Below, one piece after another: positions 25,621 to 34,067 of a stretch of DNA of 64,000 bases. A program made the position numbers and the translations under genes. The notes below the pieces were generated by a model that saw only the letters and a list, made by a program, of their open reading frames with translations, did not search any database and had not been told where the DNA came from. The stretch's first letter is position 1; each line of letters begins with the position of its first letter. The stretch lies in contig JAEWFT010000055.1 of assembly GCA_023388715.1 (NCBI GenBank), forward strand, positions 1 to 64,000, written 5' to 3'. Origin of the DNA: Pseudomonadota bacterium (GTDB taxonomy: Bacteria; Pseudomonadota; Gammaproteobacteria; Xanthomonadales; Xanthomonadaceae).

Positions 25621-26115
25621 TCATGCCTTGCCACGGTGCGCGATGAGCGCGTCCGCCACGGCGGCGGGCACGAAAGCGGACACGTCCCCGCCCAGCCGCG
25701 AGATTTCGCGCACCAGCGAGGACGAGATGAAGCCGAATTCCTCGGCCGGGGTCAGGAACAGGGTCTCCACCTCGGGGATCAGGTGGCGGTTCATGCTCGC
25801 CATCTGGAACTCGTACTCGAAGTCGGAGACCGCGCGCAGGCCGCGGAGCAGCACGCCGGCGCCAAGATCGGAGACGAAATGCGCGAGCAGCGAATCAAAC
25901 CCGCGCACCTCCACGTTGGGGTGGTGCGAGAGCGCATCGCGCGCCAGTTGCACGCGCAGTTCCAGCGGCAGCGCCGGACCCTTAGTCGGGCTCGACGCAA
26001 CCCCGACGACCAGGCGGTCAAACAGCGGCGCGGCCCGGTCGACGAGGTCGACATGGCCGTTGGTGATCGGGTCGAAGGTACCCGGGTAGACCGCCGTGCG
26101 CGTCGCCACGCTCAT
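25621..26115 (-). CDS. coaD: Phosphopantetheine adenylyltransferase
   Basis: A 164-residue nucleotidyltransferase that makes dephospho-CoA from 4'-phosphopantetheine and ATP, the fourth step of CoA synthesis. Seen: YPGTFDPITNGHVDLVDRA (T/HxGH motif), LLRGLRAVSDFEYEFQMASMNR and the ISSSLVREIS motif. ATG 26115 overlaps the stop of rsmD by 4 bases, the common rsmD-coaD pairing. Confidence 0.96.
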   Translation of the reverse strand: MSVATRTAVYPGTFDPITNGHVDLVDRAAPLFDRLVVGVASSPTKGPALPLELRVQLARDALSHHPNVEVRGFDSLLAHFVSDLGAGVLLRGLRAVSDFEYEFQMASMNRHLIPEVETLFLTPAEEFGFISSSLVREISRLGGDVSAFVPAAVADALIAHRGKA

Positions 26116-26729
26116 GTCGTCCGCAGATCGCCGCTGGTGGAAGTGGCGTCCAGTGTACCCCGCCGGTACAGCGCGTAGCGCACGTCGCGGGTCGTCCCTT
26201 CGCGGCGCACGTGCCACTCCGCGGGCAATGCGGGCGCCTCGCCCAGCGGCGTTTCAAGGTACAGCCAGGCATCGGCGGCAAGCAGCCGCGGCAACATGGA
26301 GATGACCCGGTCCCACAACCCGGCGGCAAACGGTGGATCGACGAACGCGACGTCGAAGCGCTCATTGCTGGCCGCCATCCAGGCCAGCGCATCGCCGCGC
26401 TGGACGGCGACCGCATCGCCGGCGCCGAGCCGGGCTGCCGTCGCCGCCAATGCGGTCGCCAGCCCCGGGTCGGCTTCCACCAGCTGCGCGAAGGCGGCAC
26501 CGCGCGAAACGGCCTCCAGCCCTAGCGCGCCGGAACCGGCGAACAGGTCCAGCACGCGCGCACCCGGCAGCACCGGCTGCAGCCAGTTGAACAGGGTCTC
26601 GCGGACGCGGTCGGAGGTCGGGCGCAGGCCGGGCAGGTCGGGCACCGGCAGCCTGGTTCCGCGCCAGCGTCCGCCGATAATGCGGACCTGGCCAGCGCCC
26701 CCGCCGCCGCGCCTGGGCCTTGCGTTCAT
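26112..26729 (-). CDS. rsmD: 16S rRNA (guanine966-N2)-methyltransferase RsmD
   Basis: A 205-residue SAM-dependent enzyme that methylates G966 of 16S rRNA. Motifs: VRIIGGRWRGTRL at the start, RPTSDRVRETLFNWL, the SAM site DLFAGSGALGLEAVSRG and the catalytic DPPF. ATG 26729 gives the usual N-terminus; the longer open frame upstream overlaps the divergent ftsY promoter region. It is coupled to coaD and divergent from ftsY, with 95 bases between starts. Confidence 0.94.
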   Translation of the reverse strand: MNARPRRGGGGAGQVRIIGGRWRGTRLPVPDLPGLRPTSDRVRETLFNWLQPVLPGARVLDLFAGSGALGLEAVSRGAAFAQLVEADPGLATALAATAARLGAGDAVAVQRGDALAWMAASNERFDVAFVDPPFAAGLWDRVISMLPRLLAADAWLYLETPLGEAPALPAEWHVRREGTTRDVRYALYRRGTLDATSTSGDLRTT

Positions 26730-26824
26730 CGGGGCGTCGCCTGGGCGGGTGCTACCATGCGCGCCATTCTCGCCCATCCGCATGCGGCGCCGCACCGGCC
26801 CCGCCCTTGCCCGTCCCCGCACGC

Positions 26825-28021
26825 ATGGCCAGCTGGTTCCGCCGCAAGAAACCCGAAGACGAATCGGCCCGCCGCATGTCCATCGAGGACCTGGCCGCGG
26901 CATTCCCCGACCGGGCCGTACAGTCGCCTTCGGATGGCCAATCCCAGAAGGAATTGCCAGCGCAGGCGGAGCCGACCGGACCACTCGCGCCTGACGCATC
27001 GCCCCCACCCCTCGCGCCGTCGGTCGAACCTGCGGTCGTACCCGTGATCGCAGTCGACGACGCGGGTACGGCGGCCCTCGCCCCGCAGGCAGCGCCCGCT
27101 GCAGCCGGCAAGCTGGGCTGGATGCAGCGCATCGGCAAGCTGCTCAATACCGACGTCGCCGAACTCATCGGGCGCAACCCGATCCTCGACGACGACCTGC
27201 TCGACGAGATCGAAACCGCCCTGCTCACCGCAGACGTCGGCGTCACCGCCAGCACCGAGCTCGTGGGGTCGATGCGCAAGCGGATGAAGGCGCGCGAGTT
27301 CGCCGACGCGCGGGCGCTGCTGAAGGCGCTGCGCCTGGAGCTTGTCGCAATGCTGGAGCCGGTGGCGCAACCGCTGCGGATCGATGCGGCGAAGAAGCCC
27401 TTCGTGATCCTCACCGTCGGCGTCAACGGAGCCGGCAAGACCACCACCATCGGCAAGCTGGCGCGTCGCTACAAGGACGAGGGCCGCAGCCTGATGCTGG
27501 CCGCGGGCGACACCTTCCGCGCCGCCGCGGTCGCCCAGCTGCAGGCGTGGGGCGATCGCAACGGCGTTGCGGTGGTCGCGCAGGGCCAGAACGCGGACGC
27601 CGCCTCGGTCGCGTTCGACGCGCTGCAGGCGACCAGGTCGCGCGGCACCGAAGTGCTGATCGCCGACACCGCCGGGCGGCTGCACACGCAGGGCGGGCTG
27701 ATGGACGAGCTGGCCAAGGTCGCGCGGGTGCTGCGCAAGCTCGATCCGGAGGCGCCGCACGAGGTGCTGATGGTGATCGACGGCACCACCGGCCAGAACG
27801 CGATCAATCAGGTGCGCAAGTTCAATGAGAAGATCGCGGTCACCGGGCTGGTGGTGACCAAGCTGGATGGCACCGCCAAGGGCGGCGTGGTGTTCGCGCT
27901 GGCCCGTGAATTCGGCATCCCGATCCGCTACGCCGGCATCGGCGAGCGCCCCGAGGACCTGCGCGTGTTCGATGCCGAGGCGTTCGTCGACGCCTTGTTG
28001 CCCGAGGCGCTGGGTGGCTGA
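26825..28021 (+). CDS. ftsY: Signal recognition particle receptor FtsY
   Basis: A 398-residue SRP GTPase that docks ribosome-SRP complexes at the inner membrane. An acidic, Pro/Ala-rich A domain (about 1-95) is followed by the N domain and the G domain with P-loop GVNGAGKTTTIGKLA, DTFRAAAVAQL, DTAGRLHTQ, TKLDGTAKGG and the closing GIGERPEDLRVFD. ATG 26825 gives the basic MASWFRRKKPED start. Its 3' end is followed at once by the AsmA-like gene. Confidence 0.95.
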   Translation: MASWFRRKKPEDESARRMSIEDLAAAFPDRAVQSPSDGQSQKELPAQAEPTGPLAPDASPPPLAPSVEPAVVPVIAVDDAGTAALAPQAAPAAAGKLGWMQRIGKLLNTDVAELIGRNPILDDDLLDEIETALLTADVGVTASTELVGSMRKRMKAREFADARALLKALRLELVAMLEPVAQPLRIDAAKKPFVILTVGVNGAGKTTTIGKLARRYKDEGRSLMLAAGDTFRAAAVAQLQAWGDRNGVAVVAQGQNADAASVAFDALQATRSRGTEVLIADTAGRLHTQGGLMDELAKVARVLRKLDPEAPHEVLMVIDGTTGQNAINQVRKFNEKIAVTGLVVTKLDGTAKGGVVFALAREFGIPIRYAGIGERPEDLRVFDAEAFVDALLPEALGG

Positions 28022-28064
28022 GAGCGGCGCCGCCGGTCCGCCGCCCGTGCGCGATCGCCGCGCG

Positions 28065-29330
28065 ATGAAGCCCGCCGCCCGGATCGCGCTCCTGCTGCTG
28101 GCAGCGGCGTTGCTCGGCCTGCTCGTGCTGCGCTGGCTGCTGCAGCCTGAGCAGGCCGGCGAGGTGCTGCTGCGCCAGGCCGGCGACGCCCTGGGGCTGC
28201 AGATCGATGCGGCGTCCGTCGACTACAGGCTGCGCGGGACCCCGGAACTGGTGCTGCGTGATGTGACCGCGCGGCAGCCCGGCCAGCAGGATGCGCTGCT
28301 CGCGGCCGGACGGGTCTTCATCTCGTTGCCGTGGAGCACGATCCGCGCCCGCGGCGCCGACCTGACCGCGCGGCGGATCGAGCTGGACGCGCCGGTCCTC
28401 GATGTTCCAGCCCTGCAGCGCTGGCTGGCGACCCGTCCGAAGGCGGAAGAAACCCGGATCCCGGTCCTCAGCGATGGCCTGAAGGTCACCGAAGGTCGCA
28501 TCAAGAACGACAGCTGGAGCGTCGACGGGCTGGAGCTGGAGCTTCCATCGCTGCACCCCGAACGCCCCCTGCGCGCGCACGTGCGCGGGCGCTACCTGGA
28601 TCCACCAATCCGCATTCCGGCGAACCTTGCGATCACCGTGGCGCATCCCCGGCGCGCGCTCGCGGGCGCCCCGACCGGCATCGCCGCGGCCGGCACGCTC
28701 GCGCTTGCAGGCGCCGACTGGCGGGTGCCGATGCAGGTGATCCTCTCTGGTCCGCTCCGGCTCGGACGTGATTCGGTGGTCGTACGGCCGGTGAAGCTCG
28801 GCATCGCCGCGCGCTACCTCTCGTCCGGCTCGCAGCTAGCCTTCCGGCTGGGCCTGCATGGCCCCATGGCGTTCAACAACGCGACCTGGCGCTTCGTGCC
28901 GGTGTCGGTCGTGCTGGATGGCGACGGCGCCATCCCGGATGCGCGCGCACGCGGCAGCCTGTCCATCGGCCGCCAGCTGCGGCTGCACCTCGATGGCCGC
29001 ATCGCGCGCTGGCCGCAGGCGTGGCCCACCCTGCCCGCTCCGCTGGCCGGGGACACCCGGCCGATGGACTTCGCGCTGGACTACCGGGGCCGGATCGCAT
29101 TCCAGGACCTGGCGTCGCTGGAGCTGCGGCGCGACGCCACCCGCTTCGATGCCCGCTTCCACCTGCCCGCCGTGCGCGAGTGGACCTCGCGGATGGACAG
29201 CGGCTCGCCATTGCCGCCGCTTGACGGACGCCTGACCACCCCGCTGCTCCAGATCGCCGGCGCGCAGCTCGAGGGGGTGGAAATCGAGATCGACGATCCC
29301 GCGGTGCCGGCCGTGGGCGGCGATCGCTGA
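28065..29330 (+). CDS. AsmA-like / membrane-anchored protein of unknown function
   Basis: About 421 residues. One N-terminal membrane helix (IALLLLAAALLGLLVLRWLL, residues about 6-25) is followed by a long beta-rich periplasmic part with repeated short strands, such as LQIDAASVDYRLRGTPELVL and GLELELPSLHPERPLRAHV. This is the layout of AsmA/YhdP-type proteins, which help move lipids or maintain the outer membrane, but similarity is to the general pattern only. GTG 28014, with GAGG upstream and overlapping the ftsY stop, is an alternative start. It sits between ftsY and mutY on the same strand, with 3 bases before mutY. Confidence 0.72.
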   Translation: MKPAARIALLLLAAALLGLLVLRWLLQPEQAGEVLLRQAGDALGLQIDAASVDYRLRGTPELVLRDVTARQPGQQDALLAAGRVFISLPWSTIRARGADLTARRIELDAPVLDVPALQRWLATRPKAEETRIPVLSDGLKVTEGRIKNDSWSVDGLELELPSLHPERPLRAHVRGRYLDPPIRIPANLAITVAHPRRALAGAPTGIAAAGTLALAGADWRVPMQVILSGPLRLGRDSVVVRPVKLGIAARYLSSGSQLAFRLGLHGPMAFNNATWRFVPVSVVLDGDGAIPDARARGSLSIGRQLRLHLDGRIARWPQAWPTLPAPLAGDTRPMDFALDYRGRIAFQDLASLELRRDATRFDARFHLPAVREWTSRMDSGSPLPPLDGRLTTPLLQIAGAQLEGVEIEIDDPAVPAVGGDR

Positions 29331-29333
29331 GCG

Positions 29334-30383
29334 ATGGGACTGCAAGACAACTACGCCGCGCGCCTGCTGCAGTGGCACGCAGCAAACGGCCGCCATGACC
29401 TTCCGTGGCAGCACCCGCGCACGCCCTACCGCGTCTGGCTCAGCGAAATCATGCTGCAGCAGACGCAGGTGACCGTGGTGGCGGGCTACTTCGAGCGCTT
29501 CGTCGCCGCCCTGCCGGACCTTCCCGCGCTGGCGCGCGCGGACGTGGAGGAGGTACTGGCGCTGTGGTCGGGGCTGGGCTACTACACCCGCGCCCGCAAC
29601 CTGCACGCGGCGGCCCGGCTGTGCATGCAGCGCCACGGCGGAGAGCTGCCGCGGCAGCTCGATGCTTTGATGGCACTGCCGGGCATCGGCCGCAGCACCG
29701 CCGGCGCGATCCTGTCGCAGGCATGGGGCGATCCTGCACCGATCCTCGATGGCAACGTCAAGCGCGTGCTGTGCCGCCTGCATGGCATCGCGGGCTGGCC
29801 GGGCTCGCCCACCGTCGAGAAGCAGTTGTGGGCGATTGCCGCCGGCCTGCTGCCGGCGCAGCGAATGGACGACTACACCCAGGCCCAGATGGACTTCGGC
29901 GCAACCGTCTGCACCCGCGCCAACCCCGCCTGCACCGCGTGTCCGCTGGCGGTCCATTGCGTCGCGTTGCGCGACGGACGGGTGGCGGAACTTCCTTCGC
30001 CCAAACCCGCAAGGGCGCTGCCCGAACGCAGCGTCCACATGCTCCTGGCCCAGGACTCTGACGGGCGGGTCCTGCTCCAGCGCCGGGCGCCCACCGGTGT
30101 CTGGGCCTCGCTGTGGTCGTTGCCCGAACACGCGGATGCCAGCCTGGCGCGCGACTGGTTCGGCCAGCACCTGGACGGCGAGTTCGAACGCGGCCGGCCC
30201 GGCGCACCCGTGCGCCACGCCTTCAGCCATTACCGGCTGCAGATCCTGCCGCTGCGGATCCGGGTGCGCGGCCCGCGCGCGCGGGTGGGTGATAATCCGG
30301 ACCTGCGCTGGGCACGGCGCGACGAGTTGGCCGGCATCGGCCTGCCCGCGCCCGTGCGGCGCCTGATCGAAGAGGAAGGATGA
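29334..30383 (+). CDS. mutY: Adenine DNA glycosylase MutY
   Basis: A 349-residue base-excision enzyme that removes A opposite 8-oxoguanine. It has the catalytic Glu in LSEIMLQQTQV, the helix-hairpin-helix LMALPGIGRSTAGAIL, the catalytic Asp in ILDGNVKRVLCR, the [4Fe-4S] ligands CTRANPACTACPLAVHC, and a C-terminal NUDIX-like domain that reads 8-oxoG. It starts 3 bases after the AsmA-like gene and overlaps or abuts yggX, a classic mutY-yggX pair. Confidence 0.96.
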   Translation: MGLQDNYAARLLQWHAANGRHDLPWQHPRTPYRVWLSEIMLQQTQVTVVAGYFERFVAALPDLPALARADVEEVLALWSGLGYYTRARNLHAAARLCMQRHGGELPRQLDALMALPGIGRSTAGAILSQAWGDPAPILDGNVKRVLCRLHGIAGWPGSPTVEKQLWAIAAGLLPAQRMDDYTQAQMDFGATVCTRANPACTACPLAVHCVALRDGRVAELPSPKPARALPERSVHMLLAQDSDGRVLLQRRAPTGVWASLWSLPEHADASLARDWFGQHLDGEFERGRPGAPVRHAFSHYRLQILPLRIRVRGPRARVGDNPDLRWARRDELAGIGLPAPVRRLIEEEG

Positions 30384-30652
30384 TGGCGAGGACGGTGTTC
30401 TGCGAGGTCGACCAGGTCGAGGCCGAGGGCCTGGATTTCCCGCCATGGCCCGGCGAGGCCGGCAAGCGCGTGTTCGCGGGGGTCGGCAAGCCCGCGTGGC
30501 AGCGCTGGCTGGTGCACCAGACCATGCTGATCAACGAGAACCGGCTCTCGCCGATGAACCCGGAGCATCGCGCCTTCCTCGAGGGCGAGATGCTCAAGTA
30601 CCTGTTTGGCGGCGGCGCCGAGAAGCCGGCGGGCTACGTGCCGGAAGGCTGA
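30383..30652 (+). CDS. yggX: Oxidative damage protection protein YggX (Fe2+ trafficking)
   Basis: An 89-residue protein starting MARTVFCEVDQVEAEGLDFPPWPG, with conserved GKRVFAGVGKPAWQRWLVHQTMLINENRLSP and an LFGGG tail. YggX protects iron-sulfur proteins from oxidants and may traffic Fe(II); Cys7 is the conserved residue. Both ATG 30380 and ATG 30383 are possible, behind AGGAAGG; the second gives the usual N-terminus. Its 3' end overlaps the convergent lipoprotein gene by 19 bases. Confidence 0.95.
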   Translation: MARTVFCEVDQVEAEGLDFPPWPGEAGKRVFAGVGKPAWQRWLVHQTMLINENRLSPMNPEHRAFLEGEMLKYLFGGGAEKPAGYVPEG

Positions 30653-31053
30653 GCCGCAGGCGCGTTGCGCGCATCGCGCAGGGCCTTCATGTCCAGCGGT
30701 CGGATTTCCTCGATCCGGCAACCGATCGGCGATCCCTTCACCAGCACCTGGTCGAACCGCGCGACCACGACCCCGTTGCGCGAGGTGAGCCCCAGCGTCG
30801 CCGCCCCGCTGTCCCAGTCCAGGCATGGCCCGGAGATCCGCAGCAGCCAGGATTCGCGCGGCTTGACGTCAAGTACCACGTGCCCATCGTCGATGCGCTG
30901 CCAGCCCATCGCGCGGCCGAAGTAATGGAATTGCGAGACCGGCTCGCCCGCATGCGCGAGGTAAGGCGCCAGCGCGGGGGAGGCATCGCGGCTCGGGGTG
31001 GCGCAGCCCGCGACGGTGCAGGCCAGCAGGAACGGCAGGATGAAATGCTTCAT
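30634..31053 (-). CDS. Small lipoprotein, DUF6491-like
   Basis: A 139-residue protein with a lipoprotein signal (MKHFILPFLLACTVAGC, Cys17). The mature part has FHYFGRAMGWQRIDDGHVVL, RESWLLRISGPCLDWDSGA and a C-terminal CRIEEIRPLDMKALRDAR, resembling the DUF6491 family common in xanthomonads. Two Cys (in GPCLD and GCRIEE) may form a disulfide. Function unknown. The 3' end overlaps yggX on the other strand. Confidence 0.8.
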   Translation of the reverse strand: MKHFILPFLLACTVAGCATPSRDASPALAPYLAHAGEPVSQFHYFGRAMGWQRIDDGHVVLDVKPRESWLLRISGPCLDWDSGAATLGLTSRNGVVVARFDQVLVKGSPIGCRIEEIRPLDMKALRDARNAPAAQPSGT

Positions 31054-31139
31054 GGCAGGCTCTCCGCTCGGACTGCGCCGATGATGCGCCCGCCAGCGGC
31101 AACCGCAACTTAGCGGGCCCGTGTCACCCATGCGACGGC

Positions 31140-31168
31140 TTGCCCCCGTTGCCCGTCCCCCGTATCAT
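31140..31168 (+). promoter_or_regulatory. Sigma70-type promoter of tRNA-Phe
   Basis: TTGCCC (31140-31145), a 17-base spacer and TATCAT (31163-31168), followed by a GC-rich discriminator, 20 bases before the mature tRNA. The spacing and GC-rich discriminator are typical of stable RNA promoters. Confidence 0.5.
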
Positions 31169-31188
31169 TCGCGGCTCGCTCGACGCAT

Positions 31189-31264
31189 GGCCGGGTAGCT
31201 CAGTTGGTAGAGCAGGGGATTGAAAATCCCCGTGTCGGGGGTTCGATTCCCTCCCCGGCCACCA
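31189..31264 (+). tRNA. tRNA-Phe (GAA)
   Basis: A 76-nucleotide cloverleaf. The acceptor arm GGCCGGG pairs with CCCGGCC, the D-arm is TAGCTCAGTTGGTAGAGCA, the anticodon arm GGGGATTGAAAATCCCC carries anticodon GAA, and the T-arm contains GTTCGATTC. The 3' ACCA is encoded. A lone tRNA gene flanked by its own promoter and a terminator at 31278-31311. Confidence 0.98.
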
Positions 31265-31277
31265 TGCGAAACGCAAG

Positions 31278-31311
31278 CCCCGCAACGGCCGCAGCCAGTG
31301 TGGGGTTTTTT
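31278..31311 (+). terminator. Rho-independent terminator after tRNA-Phe
   Basis: CCCCGCA (31278-31284) pairs with TGTGGGG (31299-31305), with one G-T pair, and is followed by six T. The loop is 14 bases. Confidence 0.75.
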
Positions 31312-31381
31312 CGTTGTGGCCCGCTGCGGCGGCGCGGCATGTGGCTACACTCGCGGCACTCCCATCGAAGAGGACGCCCGC

Positions 31382-31567
31382 ATGGACATCCACGACATCG
31401 CACTGATGCTCTACGCCCAGTTGCTGGGCGCGCGGCGCGAGCCTCTGGACGAAGCCTCGCGGCTGCAGCTTGGACGCGAAGCCTACCTGTGCGCGGAAGC
31501 CTTCGTGGCCGCCAAGGACATCTACATCCGTGAACTGCCGGTGGCCGCGGGCGACGCCACCTTCTGA
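31382..31567 (+). CDS. Small protein of unknown function, 61 aa
   Basis: An acidic, helical 61-residue protein (MDIHDIALMLYAQLLGARRE, then EASRLQLGREAYLCAEAFVAA) with no signal peptide or membrane segment. ATG 31382 has GAAGAGGAC about 7 bases upstream. It lies between the tRNA terminator and a lipoprotein gene, on the same strand. Regular codon bias and a good ribosome site support coding; no family recognised. Confidence 0.65.
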   Translation: MDIHDIALMLYAQLLGARREPLDEASRLQLGREAYLCAEAFVAAKDIYIRELPVAAGDATF

Positions 31568-31607
31568 TGCGCGCGTTATGCTCCGGGCGAAGACCCGGAG
31601 GCCATCC

Positions 31608-32087
31608 ATGTTCCGTCGCCACGCAGCGTTCGTCGTCGCCATCCTGATTGCCGCATTGCTCGCGGCCTGCGCAGGGGGGCCGGTGCGGCGCGTGTCGGAA
31701 CCGGCGGCCAGCATCCAGCAGCTGACGGTGCGCGCCGATGGCCGCTGGGACGTCCAGCTGCGGCTCAACAATTTCAGCAGCATGGCGATGCGCTTCAGCG
31801 ACGCGAAGCTCGACATCGCCTTCGATGGCACCGCGGCTGCGCGCATCGAAGCCAGCCCGGGCATCGAGGTGGGGCCCGAATCTGCCGACGTCTTCACCAC
31901 CACCGTCACCCCGCTGCCGGAAGGCCGCGCGCGGATGGCCACCGCACTGGCCGATGGCCGCGGCGTGTCCTACGCCCTGAGCGGCAGCGTGCGCGCCGCC
32001 CCGCAAGACGCCAGCCCGCGCGAGTACCGGATCAAGCGGGAGAGCGCGCTCTCGCCGGTGCCGGGCATGCCGGGCGTGCTGCGCTGA
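31608..32087 (+). CDS. LEA type 2-like lipoprotein
   Basis: A 159-residue protein with a lipoprotein signal (AFVVAILIAALLAAC, lipobox LAAC at about Cys22). The mature domain (ASIQQLTVRADGRWDVQLRL, MAMRFSDAKLDIAF, ADVFTTTVTPLPEGR) has the immunoglobulin-like beta pattern of the LEA type 2/WHy family seen in several proteobacterial lipoproteins. Role unknown, perhaps stress-related in the periplasm. ATG 31608 follows GGAGG at good spacing. Confidence 0.75.
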   Translation: MFRRHAAFVVAILIAALLAACAGGPVRRVSEPAASIQQLTVRADGRWDVQLRLNNFSSMAMRFSDAKLDIAFDGTAAARIEASPGIEVGPESADVFTTTVTPLPEGRARMATALADGRGVSYALSGSVRAAPQDASPREYRIKRESALSPVPGMPGVLR

Positions 32088-32178
32088 CCCGGGCTGGCCC
32101 GCGCGCCAGTCTCCATACGCCGTAGTATGCTTCGGCTTCCCGGGCCGGACGCTGGCCCGCCCCGACCGAGGACCCCGC

Positions 32179-33969
32179 ATGGCTAGCTACAAGGCACCCC
32201 TGGACGATCTGCGCTTTGCCCTCTACGACGTGCTGGGCGCCGAAGCGATCTTCCAGCGGCTTGGTTTCGACGAGGTGGGCCGCGAACTGGTGGACGCGGT
32301 ACTCGACGAAGCGGCGCGCTTCACCGAGACCGTGCTGGCCCCGCTCAACCGCGTCGGTGACGAGGTGGGCTGCAGCTACGACAAGGCCACCGGCGAGGTC
32401 ACCCCGCCGCCCGGCTTCAAGGACGCCTTCGACAAGTTCGTCGAGGGCGGCTGGACCGGCCTGACCAACGCACCCGAGCACGGCGGCCAGGGCATGCCGG
32501 CGCTGCTGGGCGGCGTGCTCACCGAGATGGTGGACAGCGCCAACCTCGCCTGGGGCAACTTCCCGATGCTCAGCCACGGCGCGGTCAAGGCGCTGGAGAC
32601 CTACGGCGAGGACTGGCAGAAGACGGTGTTCCTGGAGCCGCTGGTGGCTGGCCGGTGGACCGGCACCATGTGCCTGACCGAGCCGCACTGCGGCACCGAC
32701 CTTGGCCTGCTCAAGACCCGCGCCGAGCCCGTCGCCGACGGCAAGTACGCGATCACCGGCACCAAGATCTTCATCACCGCCGGAGAGCACGACCTCGTGC
32801 CCAACATCGTGCACCTGGTGTTGGCCAAGCTGCCGGACGCGCCGCCCGGCGCCAAGGGCATCTCGCTGTTCGTGGTGCCCAAGTTCAAGGTGGCGCGCGA
32901 CGGCACCGTCGGCGAGCGCAACGCGGTGCGCTGCGGCGCGATCGAGCACAAGATGGGCATCCACGGCAGCGCCACCTGCGTGATGAACTTCGACGGCGCC
33001 GAGGGCTACCTGGTCGGCCAGCCGCACAAGGGCCTGCAGGCGATGTTCGTGATGATGAACTCGGCGCGCCTGGGCGTGGGCGTGCAGGGCCTGGGGCTGT
33101 CCGAGCGCGCCTACCAGAACGCCCTGCGCTACGCCCGCGAGCGCCTGCAGTCGCGCGCCCTGTCCGGCGCGAAGCATCCGGACAAGCCGGCCGACCCGAT
33201 CATCGTGCACCCGGACGTGCGCCGCATGCTGCTGTCGCAAAAGGCGTTGAACGAAGGCGGGCGCCTGCTCAGCCTGCACGCCTATTCGCTGCTGGACGTG
33301 GCCGAGCGCGCGCAGGATCCGGCGGAGCGCGAGCGCGCCGAGACCCTGGTCGGCTTCCTGACCCCGATCGCCAAGGCCTGCCTGACCGAATGGTCGATCG
33401 AGAACACCTACAACGCGATGCAGTGCTTCGGCGGCCATGGCTATATCGCCGAGCACGGGATGGAGCAGCTGGCGCGCGATGCCCGCATCACCACGTTGTA
33501 CGAGGGCACCACCGGCATCCAGTCGCTGGACCTGATCGGGCGCAAGACCGCGGCCACCCGGGGCGCGGGGCTGAAGCTGTTCATCGCCGAGGTGGAAGCT
33601 TTCGCGAAGCAGCATGAAGGCGACGCCGCGCTGGCCGAATTCATCGCGCCGCTGCGCGCCAAGTGCGGCGAATGGAGCAAGCTCACCATCGAGACGCTGA
33701 CCCGCGCCGCCAGCAACCCCGAGGAGCTGGGCGCGGCCAGCACCGACTACCTGTTCTATTCGGGCTACGTGGTGCTGGCGTACTGGTGGGCGCGCAGCGT
33801 CGCCGCCGCCAACGGGTCCGACCGCCCGCAGTCGTTCAAGGACGCCAAGCGCGACACCGCACGCTTCTACTTCGCGCGCATCCTGCCGCGCACGCTCGCG
33901 CACAAGGCCGCGATCGAAGCCGGCGCCGCGCCGCTGATGGCGATGGCCGCGGACGCGTTCGGGGAGTGA
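32179..33969 (+). CDS. Acyl-CoA dehydrogenase (three-domain plus C-terminal extension)
   Basis: A 596-residue FAD enzyme for the first step of fatty acyl-CoA beta-oxidation. The N-terminal helical domain is followed by MCLTEPHCGTDLGLLKTRAEP and GTKIFITAGEHD (flavin-binding region), the helical C domain with LYEGTTGIQSLDLIGRK (catalytic Glu in YEGT) and QCFGGHGYIAEHGMEQL. An extra C-terminal domain of about 130 residues is typical of the acyl-CoA dehydrogenase C-terminal (FadE/DmdC-like) subgroup. ATG 32179 has GAGGA upstream. It stands alone; the chain-length specificity is unknown. Confidence 0.92.
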   Translation: MASYKAPLDDLRFALYDVLGAEAIFQRLGFDEVGRELVDAVLDEAARFTETVLAPLNRVGDEVGCSYDKATGEVTPPPGFKDAFDKFVEGGWTGLTNAPEHGGQGMPALLGGVLTEMVDSANLAWGNFPMLSHGAVKALETYGEDWQKTVFLEPLVAGRWTGTMCLTEPHCGTDLGLLKTRAEPVADGKYAITGTKIFITAGEHDLVPNIVHLVLAKLPDAPPGAKGISLFVVPKFKVARDGTVGERNAVRCGAIEHKMGIHGSATCVMNFDGAEGYLVGQPHKGLQAMFVMMNSARLGVGVQGLGLSERAYQNALRYARERLQSRALSGAKHPDKPADPIIVHPDVRRMLLSQKALNEGGRLLSLHAYSLLDVAERAQDPAERERAETLVGFLTPIAKACLTEWSIENTYNAMQCFGGHGYIAEHGMEQLARDARITTLYEGTTGIQSLDLIGRKTAATRGAGLKLFIAEVEAFAKQHEGDAALAEFIAPLRAKCGEWSKLTIETLTRAASNPEELGAASTDYLFYSGYVVLAYWWARSVAAANGSDRPQSFKDAKRDTARFYFARILPRTLAHKAAIEAGAAPLMAMAADAFGE

Positions 33970-33978
33970 GGTCATGAA

Positions 33979-34000
33979 CCCGGCACCCACGGGTGCCGGG
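33979..34000 (+). terminator. Strong hairpin after the acyl-CoA dehydrogenase gene
   Basis: CCCGGCACC (33979-33987) and GGTGCCGGG (33992-34000) with a four-base loop, 10 bases after the stop. There is no T-run, so termination is only possible, not shown. Confidence 0.3.
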
Positions 34001-34067
34001 GTCGGCCCGATCGGTGGGCACGGGCACGTTACAAATCGTCACCGAAGGCGTATAAGCTGGTTTCCCC

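Noticed and set aside
31189..31264. tRNA-Phe 3' end as an integration (att) site for a mobile element
   Set aside because: No integrase gene nearby and no repeat of the tRNA 3' end seen downstream; flanking genes look native.
32032..33990. Long minus-strand open frame opposite the acyl-CoA dehydrogenase gene
   Set aside because: Antisense shadow of a well-supported gene; the composition (Arg, His, Gln, Ala-rich, no motifs) is that of shadow frames.
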